From Bacteroidota bacterium (GTDB lineage: Bacteria > Bacteroidota > Ignavibacteria > Palsa-1295): a stretch of DNA of 64,000 nucleotides. Numbering within the stretch: position 1 is the stretch's first letter; each line of letters starts with the position of its first letter. The translations under genes were made by a program, and so were the position numbers. Below, piece by piece: positions 42,373-52,647 of the stretch. Where the stretch lies: positions 496,001-560,000 of the forward strand of contig JAFDZW010000005.1 of the NCBI GenBank assembly GCA_018266755.1, in the 5' to 3' direction. The notes beneath the pieces were generated by a model. That model had not been told where the DNA came from, did no database searches, and worked only from the letters and a program-made list of their open reading frames with translations.

Positions 42373-45300
42373 TCAGTTCGTGCTCACCACGACCCATCTC
42401 GACTCGTTTGTACTATATATAAGGGTAACCACGCCGTACTGTCCGACCGAGACGTTATTGGTGGCTTTGCAGAGGATGCGGTCTGCCGCCGTCGTCGAGG
42501 CTACGTCTTGATGCGATACGGTCATCGTCTGGCTGGTCGAGTTAAATAAAATGACCATTTTACCGTCGACGCCGCCTGCGATCCCCGTGATGGTAAATGC
42601 AGCCGTCGGACCACTGATCCGAACAAAGCTCATCCCACCGATCGAGATGTCGTTATTGTTGCCGTTATTCGCGGAGAAGCCGGTCTGTCGCAGCGATACA
42701 TCACCGTTGACATCCACCCCAGTCGCAGGTGAGTTCGTATTCACGCCGATCTTGCGCGCGGTGCCATCGGTGTTGTTGACAAGCAGATTCATATTGCCGA
42801 AGTACGCGACTTTTGACAAGCCGCGAATATCGGCTGCCGTGCCCATGTTCACGCCGAAGCTGAAGTTACCGAGTTTAAGGTTCTGGCCTCCGGGTATGAC
42901 TGCGTACTGCGAGTCGGCAACGTTACTCTGACCGCCACCGATCACACCGTACCCTGCAGCGCTGGAAAGTGTATTTCCTGCGCCACCCGCGATCACGGAA
43001 TACTGACCGAGAGCGACATTGTGTTGTCCTGCACCGATAAAGGAATACTGCCCCGTTGCAGAGTCCGTCTCTCCGCCAACGATCGCGCTGGAAGCAGAGC
43101 TGGCGAAGTTATTATGTCCACCGGCAACGACACCATAGTAACCGCTGGTGCTTACTGCATTGCCCAGGCCGCCGCCAACCGTTGCATACGAACTGCTTGC
43201 GAGATTCGACGCACCTGCTCCGATGAACGAGTATTGACCGGATGCCGTGTTCGTCAAACCGCCGACGATCGTTGCGTAGGTTTTGCCTGCGCCTGAATTT
43301 CCGGCAAGGTTGCCGGTACCACCGCCGATGAATCCGTAATTATCGCTAACGTTGTTCGCACCGCTGGCAGAACCACCGCCTGCGATCACCGCCCCAACGG
43401 CTGATCCGGTAACCGAATTACCGGAGTACCCACCGACAATGTTCGCGCTGGTTGCATTCGGCTGATATTCCATCACGCGCAGATTATTCACCCGTATGTC
43501 CATGGCAACATTATCGGTAGTGCCGAGAAAGTTCGTGCCTGCCGTCGTTCCAGAGTTTCCGGTCGTCGACCAACCCGAACCTGCACCCGCCGGAGTGCTC
43601 CAAGCAAGTGTCACCGCATACGGTCCTGCGCCGCTTACGCTCGATGCTGTGAGCACCTGATTCGCAGTCGGCTGCGCACTCGGCAATGTATAGACGATAT
43701 CTGCCGTCTGAGCTTGTGCGACAAACTTGCTCACATTCGTGCCGCTGCCGCTTGGCTCTTCCAGTGCAATCGACCCCGCCGAGTTCGTATTGTTCGAGAT
43801 CAGTACGTTGCCATTATATACCTCGAGCGCTTGCGTCGGGTCTTTCCGTCCGATGCCAACCTGACCCGCCGATGTGATCGCAACCGGTGCGTTCGTGCCG
43901 GAGCCGTCATAGACAAATGCACGCTTGGTCGTACCGTTCGTCAGATTTTCTACGTAGACTCCGTTAAATGTCCCGATGGCCGAAGACGGCACGCTGGCAC
44001 CGAGCACAGGATTTTCTACGTAGAGTCCGTATGCATTCGTGAACACCGACGAAGCATTGCGCATATCAAAATCCGATCGCAATGCTGAGGCATTCGTCAC
44101 AGTCGTCCCGGTGCTTCCGGCTGTTCGCACCGTGCCGTACTGGCCGATCAGTGATCCATGTGTGAGTCCGGCCGTCGAATGATTCACGACGATCACTCCA
44201 TCGTTGGCACGCACGACATTCGTCCCGGCGGTACCGGTCAGTGACACCGTTCCGTTGAGGCCACAGTACACATCGGACGAACTCATGACGAAGCTGTTAT
44301 TGAGTGTCGAATTCGCAAAGAGACCGCCGACAGCGAAACCGGAAGCCGTCGCCGAACTTGGCAGCATCGTTTCAACGGTCATCCCAGTCATCAAGCCGCT
44401 GCCGCCACCCGGGAGCACCGAACGAGTATGAATGATACCCGTCGTCGTACTCGCGATCGTTGTTGAGGACGATGATATCCTCAAATGCTCTGCCGCATTC
44501 GTTGCCAGTACGAAGTCTTTCGCATCGCTCGTACCGAGATAATTCTGGTTTGCCGCCGTACCCGGAGTCGTCCCCGAATTGCCGGTCAGTTTCCATGCGC
44601 TCAGGAGCGTGTTCGGATCCGTCCATTGCGGAGTATTCCCCGTACCGAGCGACGAGAGAACATACCCATTTGTCCCAGCGGAGCCATTGGCAAGCAACGG
44701 ACTCGTTGTGCCATTGAGGTTCACGCCCGCATTCGCGGTCACCTGACCGGCAGCGCTCGACTTGACGTTCGCGCTTTCGACCCACGCGGTGCCGCTCCAG
44801 CGTAACGTGTTATCGGTCGCCGTTCCTGCGGTGAGGGTCGCAAGCGTCGTCCAGGTCGGCGTTGCGCCTGCGCCGGCACTCGTGAGCACTTGTCCGGATG
44901 TACCGACCGACCCATTGAGACTGACCGGGCTCGCTGTCCCCGCAAATGCAACGCCTGCATTCACAGTGAGCTGCCCCCCTGCGCTTGATTTCACGGCGGA
45001 CGATTCTACCCAGCTCGTACCATTCCAGCGCAACGTATTATCGATTGAAGTACCCGAAGCAATAAGATTACCGGTTACCCATGTTGGCGTTGCACCCGCT
45101 CCGGCACTGGCAAGGAACTGCCCCGAGGTACCGGCAGCGTTATTGAGCAGAAGCGGGCTTGTGGTCCCGCTAAAGTTCTGGCCAGCAGCGACAGAGACCA
45201 AGCCTGCTGCGGTGGCCGTCACGTTCGTGTTCTCCACCCAACTCGTACCACTCCATCGGAGTGTGCTGTTCGTTTGTGTTCCTGCCGCAACCGAGCCGAT

Positions 45301-48300
45301 CGACGACCACGTCGGTGTCGCACCTGCACCGGCGCTTGTGAGGACTTGTCCGGAAGTACCGGCACTACCGTTTGCAAGCAACGGGCTTGCCGTCGAATTC
45401 AGGTTTACACCGGCGTTGACAGTCACGAGTCCGGCAGCGCTCGACTTGACTGCTGCACTCTCAACCCACGACGTGCCGTTCCAACGCAACGTATTATCGG
45501 TTGCAGAGCCGGTCGGCAACAACGTACCGGTCGCCCATGCCGGAGTCGCACCCGCACCCTGACTAATAAGCACCTGACCACTTGTACCCGCCGCTCCGCT
45601 AAGAAGCATGGGGCTTGCTGTTCCGCTGAGGTTTACTCCGGCATTGACCGTCAACTGTCCCGCCGAACTCGATTTTACGTTTGACGTTTCAACCCATGCG
45701 GTGCCGCTCCACCGAAGCGTGTTGTCTACAGTCGTACCACCGGCAACGAGTGTCCCGGTTGCCCATGTCGGCGTAGAACTTACTCCCTGACTCATGAGAA
45801 ACTGCCCGCTCGTACCGGCAGAACCGGCCAGTTGCAACGGACTCGCAGTGCCCGCAAAATTTACACCTGCTTGTACGGTCACCTGGCCAGACGATGACGA
45901 GAGCACATTCGTATTCTCGATCCAACTCGTGCCATTCCAACGCAACGTGCTATTATTTAACGAACCGCTCGGCAATGTTTGGAGCGTCGTCCAGGTCGGC
46001 GTGCTCACCGAGCCGGCGCTCGTAAGTACCTGCCCAGAAGTCCCACCACCGCCGTTGACCAACAGCGGGCTTGCCGTACCATTCAAATTGACGCCTGCAT
46101 TCACAGTGACTTGACCGTTACTGCTCGACTTGACATTTGCACTTTCGACCCACGACGAACCGTTCCAACGCAATGTGTTGTCGGTCGCTGTACCCGAAGC
46201 GATCAGGTTGCCGCTGACCCACGACGGGGTCATGCCGGAACCGTTGCTTGCAAGGAACTGGCCGGATGTGCCGGAACCTCCGTTGAGCACGATCGGGCTT
46301 GCGGAGCCATTGAGAACGAGACCGGAATTAACCGTGAGCTGGCCGGATGCCGTGGCGAGGATACTGGTGTTCTCCACCCACTGCGATCCGTCGTATCGCA
46401 ACGTGCTATTCGTCGTCGAACCGTTCGGCAGCAGGCTCAGCGTTGTCCATGCAGGCGTCGCACCTGCACCGGCGCTCACAAGCACCTGCCCGTTTGTTCC
46501 TGCCGAGTTATTTGCCAAGAGCGGACTTCCCGTCGCTGCGAGATTGATCCCCGAGTTGACGGTTACCTGCCCACCTGCACTTGCCAGTACGTTTGTGTTC
46601 TCTACCCACGTCGTACCGTTCCACCGTAACGTACTGTTGGTCGTCGTTCCGGTCGGGATCGTCCCAAGAGTCGTCCAGGTTGGAGTTGCACCGGCACCGG
46701 CACTCGTGAGAATCTGTCCGGATGTCCCCGCAGAATTATTCACAAGCAACGGAGCGGCAGTACCTCCAAGATTCACACCGGCATTCGCAGTGACGAGTCC
46801 GGCAGAAGAAGCAAGAACATTCGTATTCTCAACCCATGCCGTACCATTCCAACGAAGTGTCGAATTCGTCGTAGTACCCGTTGGCAACAGGTTGATCGTG
46901 GTCCACGTTGGCGTCGCTCCTGTTCCTGCACTCGTCAATACCTGGCCGGACGTGCCTGCCAGATTGTTCAGGAGCATCGGACTCGATGTCCCACTAAGGT
47001 TCACACCCGCATTGACTGTAACAAGCCCGGCAGAAGAAGCGAGAACATTCGTGTTCTCGACCCAGGCCGTGCCATTCCAACGCAGCGTTGAATTCGTTGT
47101 CGTTCCGTTCGGAAGCAGATTGACGGTCGACCATGTCGGCGTCGACCCTGCGCCTGCGCTGGTCAATACTTGACCGGATGTGCCGGCCGCATTATTGAGC
47201 AGCATCGGACTGGAGGTACCACTGAGGTCCACACCGCCGTTTGCGCTCACCTGACCTGCCGCTGTCGAGAGTACATTCGTGTTCTCGACCCATGCAGTCC
47301 CATTCCAACGGAGCGTTGAATTGGTGGTCGTGCCGTTTGCCAGCAAGTTGACCGTCGTCCATGTTGGCGTTGCGCCTGCGCCCGCACTGGTAAGAACCTG
47401 CCCACTGGTCCCCGCTGCATTGTTGAGCAACAACGGGCTCGCCGTCCCGCTCAGGTTTGCACCGGCGTTCACGGTAACCTGTCCTGCGGATGTTGCAAGC
47501 ACATTTGTATTTTCCACCCATCCGGTGCCGTTCCAACGCAAAGTAGAATTCGTCGCAGTGCCGGTCGGCAAAAGATTGACCGTCGTCCACGTCGGCGTGG
47601 ATCCCGTACCCGCGCTCGTCAGTACTTGTCCGGAGGTTCCTGCTGCATTGTTAAGGAGTAGCGGCGACGTAGTGCCGCTCAGATTCACTCCGGCATTAGC
47701 ACTGACCTGTCCGGCCGATGTTTCAAGCACATTTGTATTCTCCACCCATGATGTGCCATTCCACCGCAGCGTTGAATTTGTCGTCGTACCCGTCGGCAAT
47801 ACACTGATCGTCGTCCAGGTCGGCGTCGCTCCGGTACCGGCACTGGTGAGTACCTGCCCGGAAGTACCGGCTGCATTGTTCAGCAGCATCGGTGCTGCCG
47901 TTCCGCTGAGGTTCACTCCAGCCGAGGCACTGACCTGACCCGCTGAAGTCTCCAACACATTTCCATCTTCCACCCACGCAGTACCATTCCACCGAAGTGT
48001 GGAATTTGTCGTCGTGCCAGCGGGCAGCGCATTGATCGTGGTCCAAGTCGGCGTTGCACCCGTACCTGCACTGGTCAACACCTGCCCCGACGTCCCGGCG
48101 GCATTATTCAGAAGCATCGGTGCCGACGTGCCACTGAGATTTACCCCAGCGACTGCACTTACCTGCCCGGCCGACGTTTCAAGCACATTTGCATTCTCAA
48201 CCCAGGCAGACCCGCTCCAACGCAAGGTTGAATTCGTCGTCGTACCCGTCGGCAGGAGATTCACAGTCGACCATGTGGGTGTCGCACCGGCACCCGCACT

Positions 48301-50427
48301 CGTAAGTATCTGACCGGAGGTACCGGCAGCATTGTTGAGTAGCAAGGGGCTTGCACTCCCGCTGAGATTCACTCCGGCGTTCGCACTGACTTGTCCCGCC
48401 GAGGTTTCAAGCACATTCGTATTCTCGACCCACGACGTCCCGCTCCAACGCATCGTAGAGTTTGTGGTGGTACCAGACGGAAGCGTATTGATCGTCGTCC
48501 AGGTCGGGGTCGCTCCGGCGCCGGCGCTTGTCAGCACTTGTCCCGAAGTGCCCGCTGCATTGTTGAGTAGCATCGGGCTTGCGGTGCCTGCAAGGTTTGC
48601 TCCGGCATTCGCTGTCACGAGCCCACTGGCAGATTCGAGCACATTTGCGTTCTCCACCCATGTACTGCCATTCCAGCGAAGTGTCGAGTTGGTAGTCGTA
48701 CCGGTTGGCAAGGTTGCGATCGTGCTCCAGATCGGCGTCGCATTTGCACCGGCACTCGTCAACACCTGTCCGCTCGTACCGGCGACACCATTCGCCAGTA
48801 CCGGACTTCCAGTGCCGTTGAGCGCAAGACCGGCATTGACACTCACTTGTCCGGCTGCAGTGGAAAGAACATTCGTATTCTCAAGCCACTGGGTCGTTGC
48901 AGCATTCCAACGCAACGTGGTGTTATTCGCCGTGCCTGTCGGAAGCGTCGTGATCGTTGTCCACGTTGGCATCGAAGCGCCATTACTCGTGAGCACTTGT
49001 CCTGCCGTACCGGCATTGAATTCTACAATAGCTCCGCCATTTGAAACCATCATGCGATTACCGGCAAGTGCAGTACCGGAATTGGTACCACCATTTGCGA
49101 TGGGTAGGATACCTGCCACTTCGCTCGTTCCGAGATCGACGGAATTCGTCACCGATCCCTGACCGACAAAATGATTCGCTTCGATGATGCCAGTACCTCC
49201 GACAAGCAACGACGAACCGTTTGCGACCGTAAGCGTCTGCCCTTGATTGATACCAGTTTGTACCTGATCGAAGGTCACAGCCGATGAAGTGGACGGAGCC
49301 CATGACATTGCACCGGTATTATCAACACGAAGGAAGCCGCTCGTGCCCGGAAGCGATGTCGGGAGCGTATAGATAATATCGCCGGTCTGGCTCCCCGCCT
49401 TGAACGACGAATAGTTCGTCCCGTTACCTACCGGTTCGTAGAATCGGAGTTCGCTCGCATTCCCCGCGCTGGCGAGCACAAGCGAGTTGTTGACAGTCGT
49501 AAAGCCTTGGGGGTTGCTGGTCAGGTTCGTGTTCTCTACCCACTGCGCGCCGTCCCACCGCAGCGTGGAGTTTACAAGCGTCCCGGAAGGCAACGGTTTC
49601 GATACCGCAATGCTCGAGCCGGTAATGGTAATTCCGTTTCCAGCGCTATATGCACTGCCGCTATCGTTGGCTGGCAACCACTTCGTCCCGGACCATTTTA
49701 GCACCTGCCCAGTTGTAGCACCGGCTTGATTTAACTTGGAAGGCGTTACTGCGCCATCGGCAATATTCGTAGTCGTGATTCCTCCATCGGCGACACGGAC
49801 ACCAGCGACGGGGCCGTTTGGATTCTGCACGAGTACCGATTTATCGAGCGCAGAGACTCCGGCAATCCCGCCGCTTCCGCCTGCTCGGGCGTGGAACGAG
49901 ATGAGGTTATGATCTTGCGTGATGACGATCGAGCTATCGCCCACAAAGTGAATCGCACCGCTGATCTCGTTAATGCTTGTCACGACGCCGGTCGCATCCG
50001 GTGTGAGGCCGTTTGCAACTTGCGCGACATCGGCATGCATCGCATACGGTGCGGCAAGCAGTGCCGTGCGAGGCTGAACTTCCGCACTCCCATCGATGCT
50101 CACGCCGACATACATCGGCACATCGAAGAGCACCGAATTCGGAATGCCGTTCTTCCCGCCGATCAGCAACGAGAAAAGCCCGCCATGCGTGCGGGTTGGG
50201 TATGCTTCGCTGAAGACCGGAGTGCCGCCGACGGAATCCCGATAGATCGAGACGGCAACAACATGCTCTCCATCCGAAACCGGCTGGCCTGTACTCGTTG
50301 CGATCACACCTTGATAAGAGAATGCTCTTGGGGTCTGAGCTTCTGCGATCGAATGAGCAATAAAGAAAATAGCGAATGCACAGAGGAGCACGACGCTCCT
50401 ACGAGACGTACACGGGTATCCAATCAT
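42373..50427 (-). CDS. Giant fibre-like exported protein with tandem repeats and YadA-like head region
   Basis: This 2684-residue protein has a signal peptide (VVLLCAFAIFFIAHSIAEA-Q). The N-terminal domain is common in large Bacteroidota/Ignavibacteria surface proteins (AFSYQGVIATSTGQPVSDG, YVGVSIDGSAEVQPR, APYAMHA). At about residues 500-1942 there are 19 tandem copies of a 76-residue unit. A tail-fibre-like section follows (NYLGTSDAKDFVLATNA, VGIGRKDPTQALEVYNG). At about 2340-2510, YadA-head-like beta-roll repeats appear (FIGGGTGNLAGNSG, ATVGGGLGNAVSTSG, SVIAGGAGNTLSS). No type IX tail, S74 chaperone or YadA anchor is visible, so the export route is unclear. A surface fibre role is inference. 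Confidence 0.85.
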   Translation of the reverse strand: MIGYPCTSRRSVVLLCAFAIFFIAHSIAEAQTPRAFSYQGVIATSTGQPVSDGEHVVAVSIYRDSVGGTPVFSEAYPTRTHGGLFSLLIGGKNGIPNSVLFDVPMYVGVSIDGSAEVQPRTALLAAPYAMHADVAQVANGLTPDATGVVTSINEISGAIHFVGDSSIVITQDHNLISFHARAGGSGGIAGVSALDKSVLVQNPNGPVAGVRVADGGITTTNIADGAVTPSKLNQAGATTGQVLKWSGTKWLPANDSGSAYSAGNGITITGSSIAVSKPLPSGTLVNSTLRWDGAQWVENTNLTSNPQGFTTVNNSLVLASAGNASELRFYEPVGNGTNYSSFKAGSQTGDIIYTLPTSLPGTSGFLRVDNTGAMSWAPSTSSAVTFDQVQTGINQGQTLTVANGSSLLVGGTGIIEANHFVGQGSVTNSVDLGTSEVAGILPIANGGTNSGTALAGNRMMVSNGGAIVEFNAGTAGQVLTSNGASMPTWTTITTLPTGTANNTTLRWNAATTQWLENTNVLSTAAGQVSVNAGLALNGTGSPVLANGVAGTSGQVLTSAGANATPIWSTIATLPTGTTTNSTLRWNGSTWVENANVLESASGLVTANAGANLAGTASPMLLNNAAGTSGQVLTSAGAGATPTWTTINTLPSGTTTNSTMRWSGTSWVENTNVLETSAGQVSANAGVNLSGSASPLLLNNAAGTSGQILTSAGAGATPTWSTVNLLPTGTTTNSTLRWSGSAWVENANVLETSAGQVSAVAGVNLSGTSAPMLLNNAAGTSGQVLTSAGTGATPTWTTINALPAGTTTNSTLRWNGTAWVEDGNVLETSAGQVSASAGVNLSGTAAPMLLNNAAGTSGQVLTSAGTGATPTWTTISVLPTGTTTNSTLRWNGTSWVENTNVLETSAGQVSANAGVNLSGTTSPLLLNNAAGTSGQVLTSAGTGSTPTWTTVNLLPTGTATNSTLRWNGTGWVENTNVLATSAGQVTVNAGANLSGTASPLLLNNAAGTSGQVLTSAGAGATPTWTTVNLLANGTTTNSTLRWNGTAWVENTNVLSTAAGQVSANGGVDLSGTSSPMLLNNAAGTSGQVLTSAGAGSTPTWSTVNLLPNGTTTNSTLRWNGTAWVENTNVLASSAGLVTVNAGVNLSGTSSPMLLNNLAGTSGQVLTSAGTGATPTWTTINLLPTGTTTNSTLRWNGTAWVENTNVLASSAGLVTANAGVNLGGTAAPLLVNNSAGTSGQILTSAGAGATPTWTTLGTIPTGTTTNSTLRWNGTTWVENTNVLASAGGQVTVNSGINLAATGSPLLANNSAGTNGQVLVSAGAGATPAWTTLSLLPNGSTTNSTLRYDGSQWVENTSILATASGQLTVNSGLVLNGSASPIVLNGGSGTSGQFLASNGSGMTPSWVSGNLIASGTATDNTLRWNGSSWVESANVKSSSNGQVTVNAGVNLNGTASPLLVNGGGGTSGQVLTSAGSVSTPTWTTLQTLPSGSLNNSTLRWNGTSWIENTNVLSSSSGQVTVQAGVNFAGTASPLQLAGSAGTSGQFLMSQGVSSTPTWATGTLVAGGTTVDNTLRWSGTAWVETSNVKSSSAGQLTVNAGVNLSGTASPMLLSGAAGTSGQVLISQGAGATPAWATGTLLPTGSATDNTLRWNGTSWVESAAVKSSAAGLVTVNAGVNLNSTASPLLANGSAGTSGQVLTSAGAGATPTWSSIGSVAAGTQTNSTLRWSGTSWVENTNVTATAAGLVSVAAGQNFSGTTSPLLLNNAAGTSGQFLASAGAGATPTWVTGNLIASGTSIDNTLRWNGTSWVESSAVKSSAGGQLTVNAGVAFAGTASPVSLNGSVGTSGQVLTSAGAGATPTWTTLATLTAGTATDNTLRWSGTAWVESANVKSSAAGQVTANAGVNLNGTTSPLLANGSAGTNGYVLSSLGTGNTPQWTDPNTLLSAWKLTGNSGTTPGTAANQNYLGTSDAKDFVLATNAAEHLRISSSSTTIASTTTGIIHTRSVLPGGGSGLMTGMTVETMLPSSATASGFAVGGLFANSTLNNSFVMSSSDVYCGLNGTVSLTGTAGTNVVRANDGVIVVNHSTAGLTHGSLIGQYGTVRTAGSTGTTVTNASALRSDFDMRNASSVFTNAYGLYVENPVLGASVPSSAIGTFNGVYVENLTNGTTKRAFVYDGSGTNAPVAITSAGQVGIGRKDPTQALEVYNGNVLISNNTNSAGSIALEEPSGSGTNVSKFVAQAQTADIVYTLPSAQPTANQVLTASSVSGAGPYAVTLAWSTPAGAGSGWSTTGNSGTTAGTNFLGTTDNVAMDIRVNNLRVMEYQPNATSANIVGGYSGNSVTGSAVGAVIAGGGSASGANNVSDNYGFIGGGTGNLAGNSGAGKTYATIVGGLTNTASGQYSFIGAGASNLASSSYATVGGGLGNAVSTSGYYGVVAGGHNNFASSASSAIVGGETDSATGQYSFIGAGQHNVALGQYSVIAGGAGNTLSSAAGYGVIGGGQSNVADSQYAVIPGGQNLKLGNFSFGVNMGTAADIRGLSKVAYFGNMNLLVNNTDGTARKIGVNTNSPATGVDVNGDVSLRQTGFSANNGNNNDISIGGMSFVRISGPTAAFTITGIAGGVDGKMVILFNSTSQTMTVSHQDVASTTAADRILCKATNNVSVGQYGVVTLIYSTNESRWVVVSTN
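44600..48924 (-). repeat. About 19 tandem copies of a 228-bp unit
   Basis: Each unit encodes about 76 residues. The core features are NSTLRWNGTAWVENTNVL, then AGVNLSGTASPLLLNNAAG, then TSGQVLTSAGAGATPTW. The unit length is a multiple of three, so copy-number changes would keep the frame. Copies nearer the N-terminus (48.9 to about 46.5 kb) are more alike; those at 46.4-44.6 kb are more diverged (DNTLRW, VKSS variants). One isolated partial unit (NSTLRWDGAQWVEN) sits further upstream near 49540. Confidence 0.9.
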
Positions 50428-50574
50428 GATATTTCGTCACACTACACAAAAGAGCGGACCGGATCGTACGGGCCTGTCTAGGGAACCAGGGGTACTCATC
50501 CGGGGCATCGGGACAAACTACGCTCGATGCCTTTCGCAAGATGGCAAGCTCCGCGCATTGCGGAAGCAAGTACT

Positions 50575-50605
50575 CAAATATAATCAACAGCTTTCAAAAA
50601 TGCAA
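50575..50605 (-). promoter_or_regulatory. Bacteroidota-type promoter of the giant repeat gene
   Basis: On the minus strand TTG (50605-50603) is followed after exactly 20 nt by TATATTTG (50582-50575). The start would be near 50568, leaving a leader of about 140 nt before ATG 50427. Confidence 0.65.
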
Positions 50606-50615
50606 GAGGGAAAAA

Positions 50616-50648
50616 CGAAAAGCTCCCGGTCGAATGACCGGGAGCTTT
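50616..50648 (-). terminator. Terminator downstream of guaA
   Basis: AAAGCTCCCGGTC (50619-50631) and GACCGGGAGCTTT (50636-50648) pair perfectly around GAAT. The A-rich run 50611-50621 gives the U-tract for minus-strand transcripts. It is about 125 nt after the guaA stop. Confidence 0.85.
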
Positions 50649-50774
50649 CCATAACGCTAAGAAAAGGATTGTGTTAGGGCGTAGAAAAATATTTCACTTT
50701 TTTTCTACACTCACTGCTCTTTCAGTGCTCGTTGGTAGAATCCCTGTACTCCCTATAGATCTTCTGTAATATCA

Positions 50775-52322
50775 TTATTCCCATTCGATCGTGGCGGGCG
50801 GCTTTGAACTAATATCGTAAACGACTCGGCTTATGCCTTTGACTTCATTCGAGATGCGACTAGAAATCGTCGCAAGTGCCTCATGTGGAAGCCGTGCCCA
50901 ATCGGCTGTCATACCGTCAACACTGGTAACCGCACGAATTGCACACACGGAATCGTATGTACGTTCATCGCCCATAACGCCGACTGTGCGGACCGGTAAG
51001 AGCACCGCAAAGGCTTGCCATGCCGAATGATAGAGATTATTCGAGTGCAATTCCTCAAGGAAGATTGCATCAGCGGCTCTGAGCAAGTCCAGCTTCTCGC
51101 GGCTCACATCTCCTATTACTCGAATGGCAAGACCAGGCCCCGGAAACGGATGACGCTCAATGAATTGCTCGGGGATGCCGAGGGCACGGCCGACATTTCG
51201 GACTTCGTCTTTGAAGAGTTCGCGCAGCGGCTCGATCAGATCGAGCTCCATCAACTCGGGCAAGCCACCGACGTTATGATGCGACTTGATCGTCTGCGAC
51301 GGACCTTTGAACGACAATGATTCGATAACATCGGGGTAGATCGTCCCCTGCACAAGATACTTCGCACCCGAGAACTTCTTGGCCTCGTCGGCAAGGACGT
51401 CGATGAATGCCTTGCCGATAATCTTGCGTTTCTGTTCGGGGTCGGTAACACCTGCGAGTCTGGTTAGAAACAACTCGCTTGCATCGACAAAGTCAAGATC
51501 GATGCCGAAATGATCGCGGAAGGTGTGTACGACCTCGGCACTTTCGCCGCGACGCATCAAACCGTTATCGACGTGAATGCACTTGAGCTGGCTTCCGATC
51601 GCTCGGTGGACCAGTGTCGCTGCAACTGCCGAATCGACGCCGCCACTGAGTGCACAGATGACGGTATCGCTTCCAACCGCGTCGCGAATCTCACGAATCG
51701 TCGCTTCGATGAAATTCGCCGAATTCCAGCCGCCTTTGAGGCCGGCAACATCGAAGAGGAAGTTTGCGATGATCTGCGATCCACCCGTCGTATGAACGAC
51801 TTCCGGATGAAACTGTACGCCGTATATCTTCTTCGCGTCGTTTGCGACGGCACAGATCGGAGAGTTGGCGCTGTGGGCAACCACACGAAAACCCGTCGGG
51901 AGCTTCGTGAGCTTGTCGCCGTGCGACATCCACACGTTCGCTTGTTCCGGAAGATCGGTAAAGAGCGGACAGGAGCGGTCGTCGATGATGAGCTGCGCAC
52001 GCCCGTATTCACGGTGGGCGCTCTTGTCTACTTCGCCGCCCATGTCATAGGCGATCATCTGCAACCCGTAGCAGATACCGAGAATCGGCAGGCCCATTTC
52101 GAACACTTCCGGTGCACAGCGAGGCGCATCGTCGGCATAGACGCTCGCGGGTCCGCCGGATAAGATAATCGCCGACGCACCGTACTCGCGGATGGTTTCT
52201 ATCTTGGCGTTACAGGGGTAGATTTCGGCATACACGCCTTGTTCTCGGACACGGCGGGCGATCAGTTGTGTGTATTGCGAACCGAAATCGAGGATGAGAA
52301 CGGAGTCTCCGGAATGCGCCAT
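50775..52322 (-). CDS. guaA: GMP synthase (glutamine-hydrolysing)
   Basis: This 515-residue bifunctional enzyme converts XMP to GMP. The N-terminal class I glutamine amidotransferase has Cys84 (GICYGLQMI) with QFHPEVVHT. The ATP-pyrophosphatase domain has the [13 protein letters not shown]-loop. The dimerisation domain carries [14 protein letters not shown] and ends KPPATIEWE. The start is ATG 52322 ([19 protein letters not shown]). The open frame upstream to 52376 crosses an A/T homopolymer (52328-52338) and is not family-like. Monocistronic, with its own terminator. Confidence 0.96.
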   Translation of the reverse strand: MAHSGDSVLILDFGSQYTQLIARRVREQGVYAEIYPCNAKIETIREYGASAIILSGGPASVYADDAPRCAPEVFEMGLPILGICYGLQMIAYDMGGEVDKSAHREYGRAQLIIDDRSCPLFTDLPEQANVWMSHGDKLTKLPTGFRVVAHSANSPICAVANDAKKIYGVQFHPEVVHTTGGSQIIANFLFDVAGLKGGWNSANFIEATIREIRDAVGSDTVICALSGGVDSAVAATLVHRAIGSQLKCIHVDNGLMRRGESAEVVHTFRDHFGIDLDFVDASELFLTRLAGVTDPEQKRKIIGKAFIDVLADEAKKFSGAKYLVQGTIYPDVIESLSFKGPSQTIKSHHNVGGLPELMELDLIEPLRELFKDEVRNVGRALGIPEQFIERHPFPGPGLAIRVIGDVSREKLDLLRAADAIFLEELHSNNLYHSAWQAFAVLLPVRTVGVMGDERTYDSVCAIRAVTSVDGMTADWARLPHEALATISSRISNEVKGISRVVYDISSKPPATIEWE

Positions 52323-52647
52323 CGTGGTCAAAAAAAAAAGGCCGCGCGAGGCTTTCCCGTGCGTCCCTATTTTCAAAGGTCTATAAATTCGATTTCCGTG
52401 AGGAAAGTTTCAATGCAGCGCTGCAGGCAGTCCCTCAAAGTAAGACTGTATTGAATACAGTCATTCTGAGCACATTCGCTTTGCTCAGCGTAAACTCCGC
52501 GAAGAATCCCTCGATGAAACGCAGTGACGCATCGCCACAGCGATTCTTCACGAAGCATACTCTCATCAAAGCGAACGGCTCAGACTGTCTTCTGCCGAAA
52601 CCATACAAACCGAGCCACTACCTCACATCACCATAGCAGAAGCACGG
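52323..52647. other. Spacer with dispersed repeat upstream of guaA
   Basis: This 325-nt spacer contains a homopolymer run near 52328-52338 and the repeat at 52462-52520 with degenerate flanks to about 52590. Open frames here only translate the repeat. No promoter of the TTG-20-TAnnTTTG type is obvious for guaA. Confidence 0.55.
52462..52520 (+). repeat. Dispersed intergenic repeat, copy A
   Basis: Starting CATTCTGAGCACATTCGCTT and ending ATCCCTCGATGAAAC, this 59-nt segment matches the reverse complement of 57390-57448 at all but a few positions. It is not a gene. The nearby GCGATTCTTCACGAAGCA tail is a diverged right arm of the same palindromic element. Confidence 0.8.

Larger units (their letters stand above)
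50428..50774. other. Spacer between guaA and the giant repeat gene
   Basis: This 347-nt spacer holds the guaA terminator (50616-50648) and the promoter of the giant gene (50575-50605). Its leader is about 145 nt long. I see no RNA gene and no convincing small open frame in the remaining sequence. Confidence 0.6.

Noticed and set aside
44762-47938. Long plus-strand open frames (up to 347 codons) opposite the giant repeat gene
   Set aside because: They arise because the 228-bp repeat is a multiple of three, so any frame without stops in one unit stays open. The products are low-complexity and lack starts with ribosome sites.
52373-52558. Small minus-strand frame of 61 codons in the guaA spacer
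   Set aside because: It is a translation of the dispersed repeat, which commonly creates spurious short proteins.
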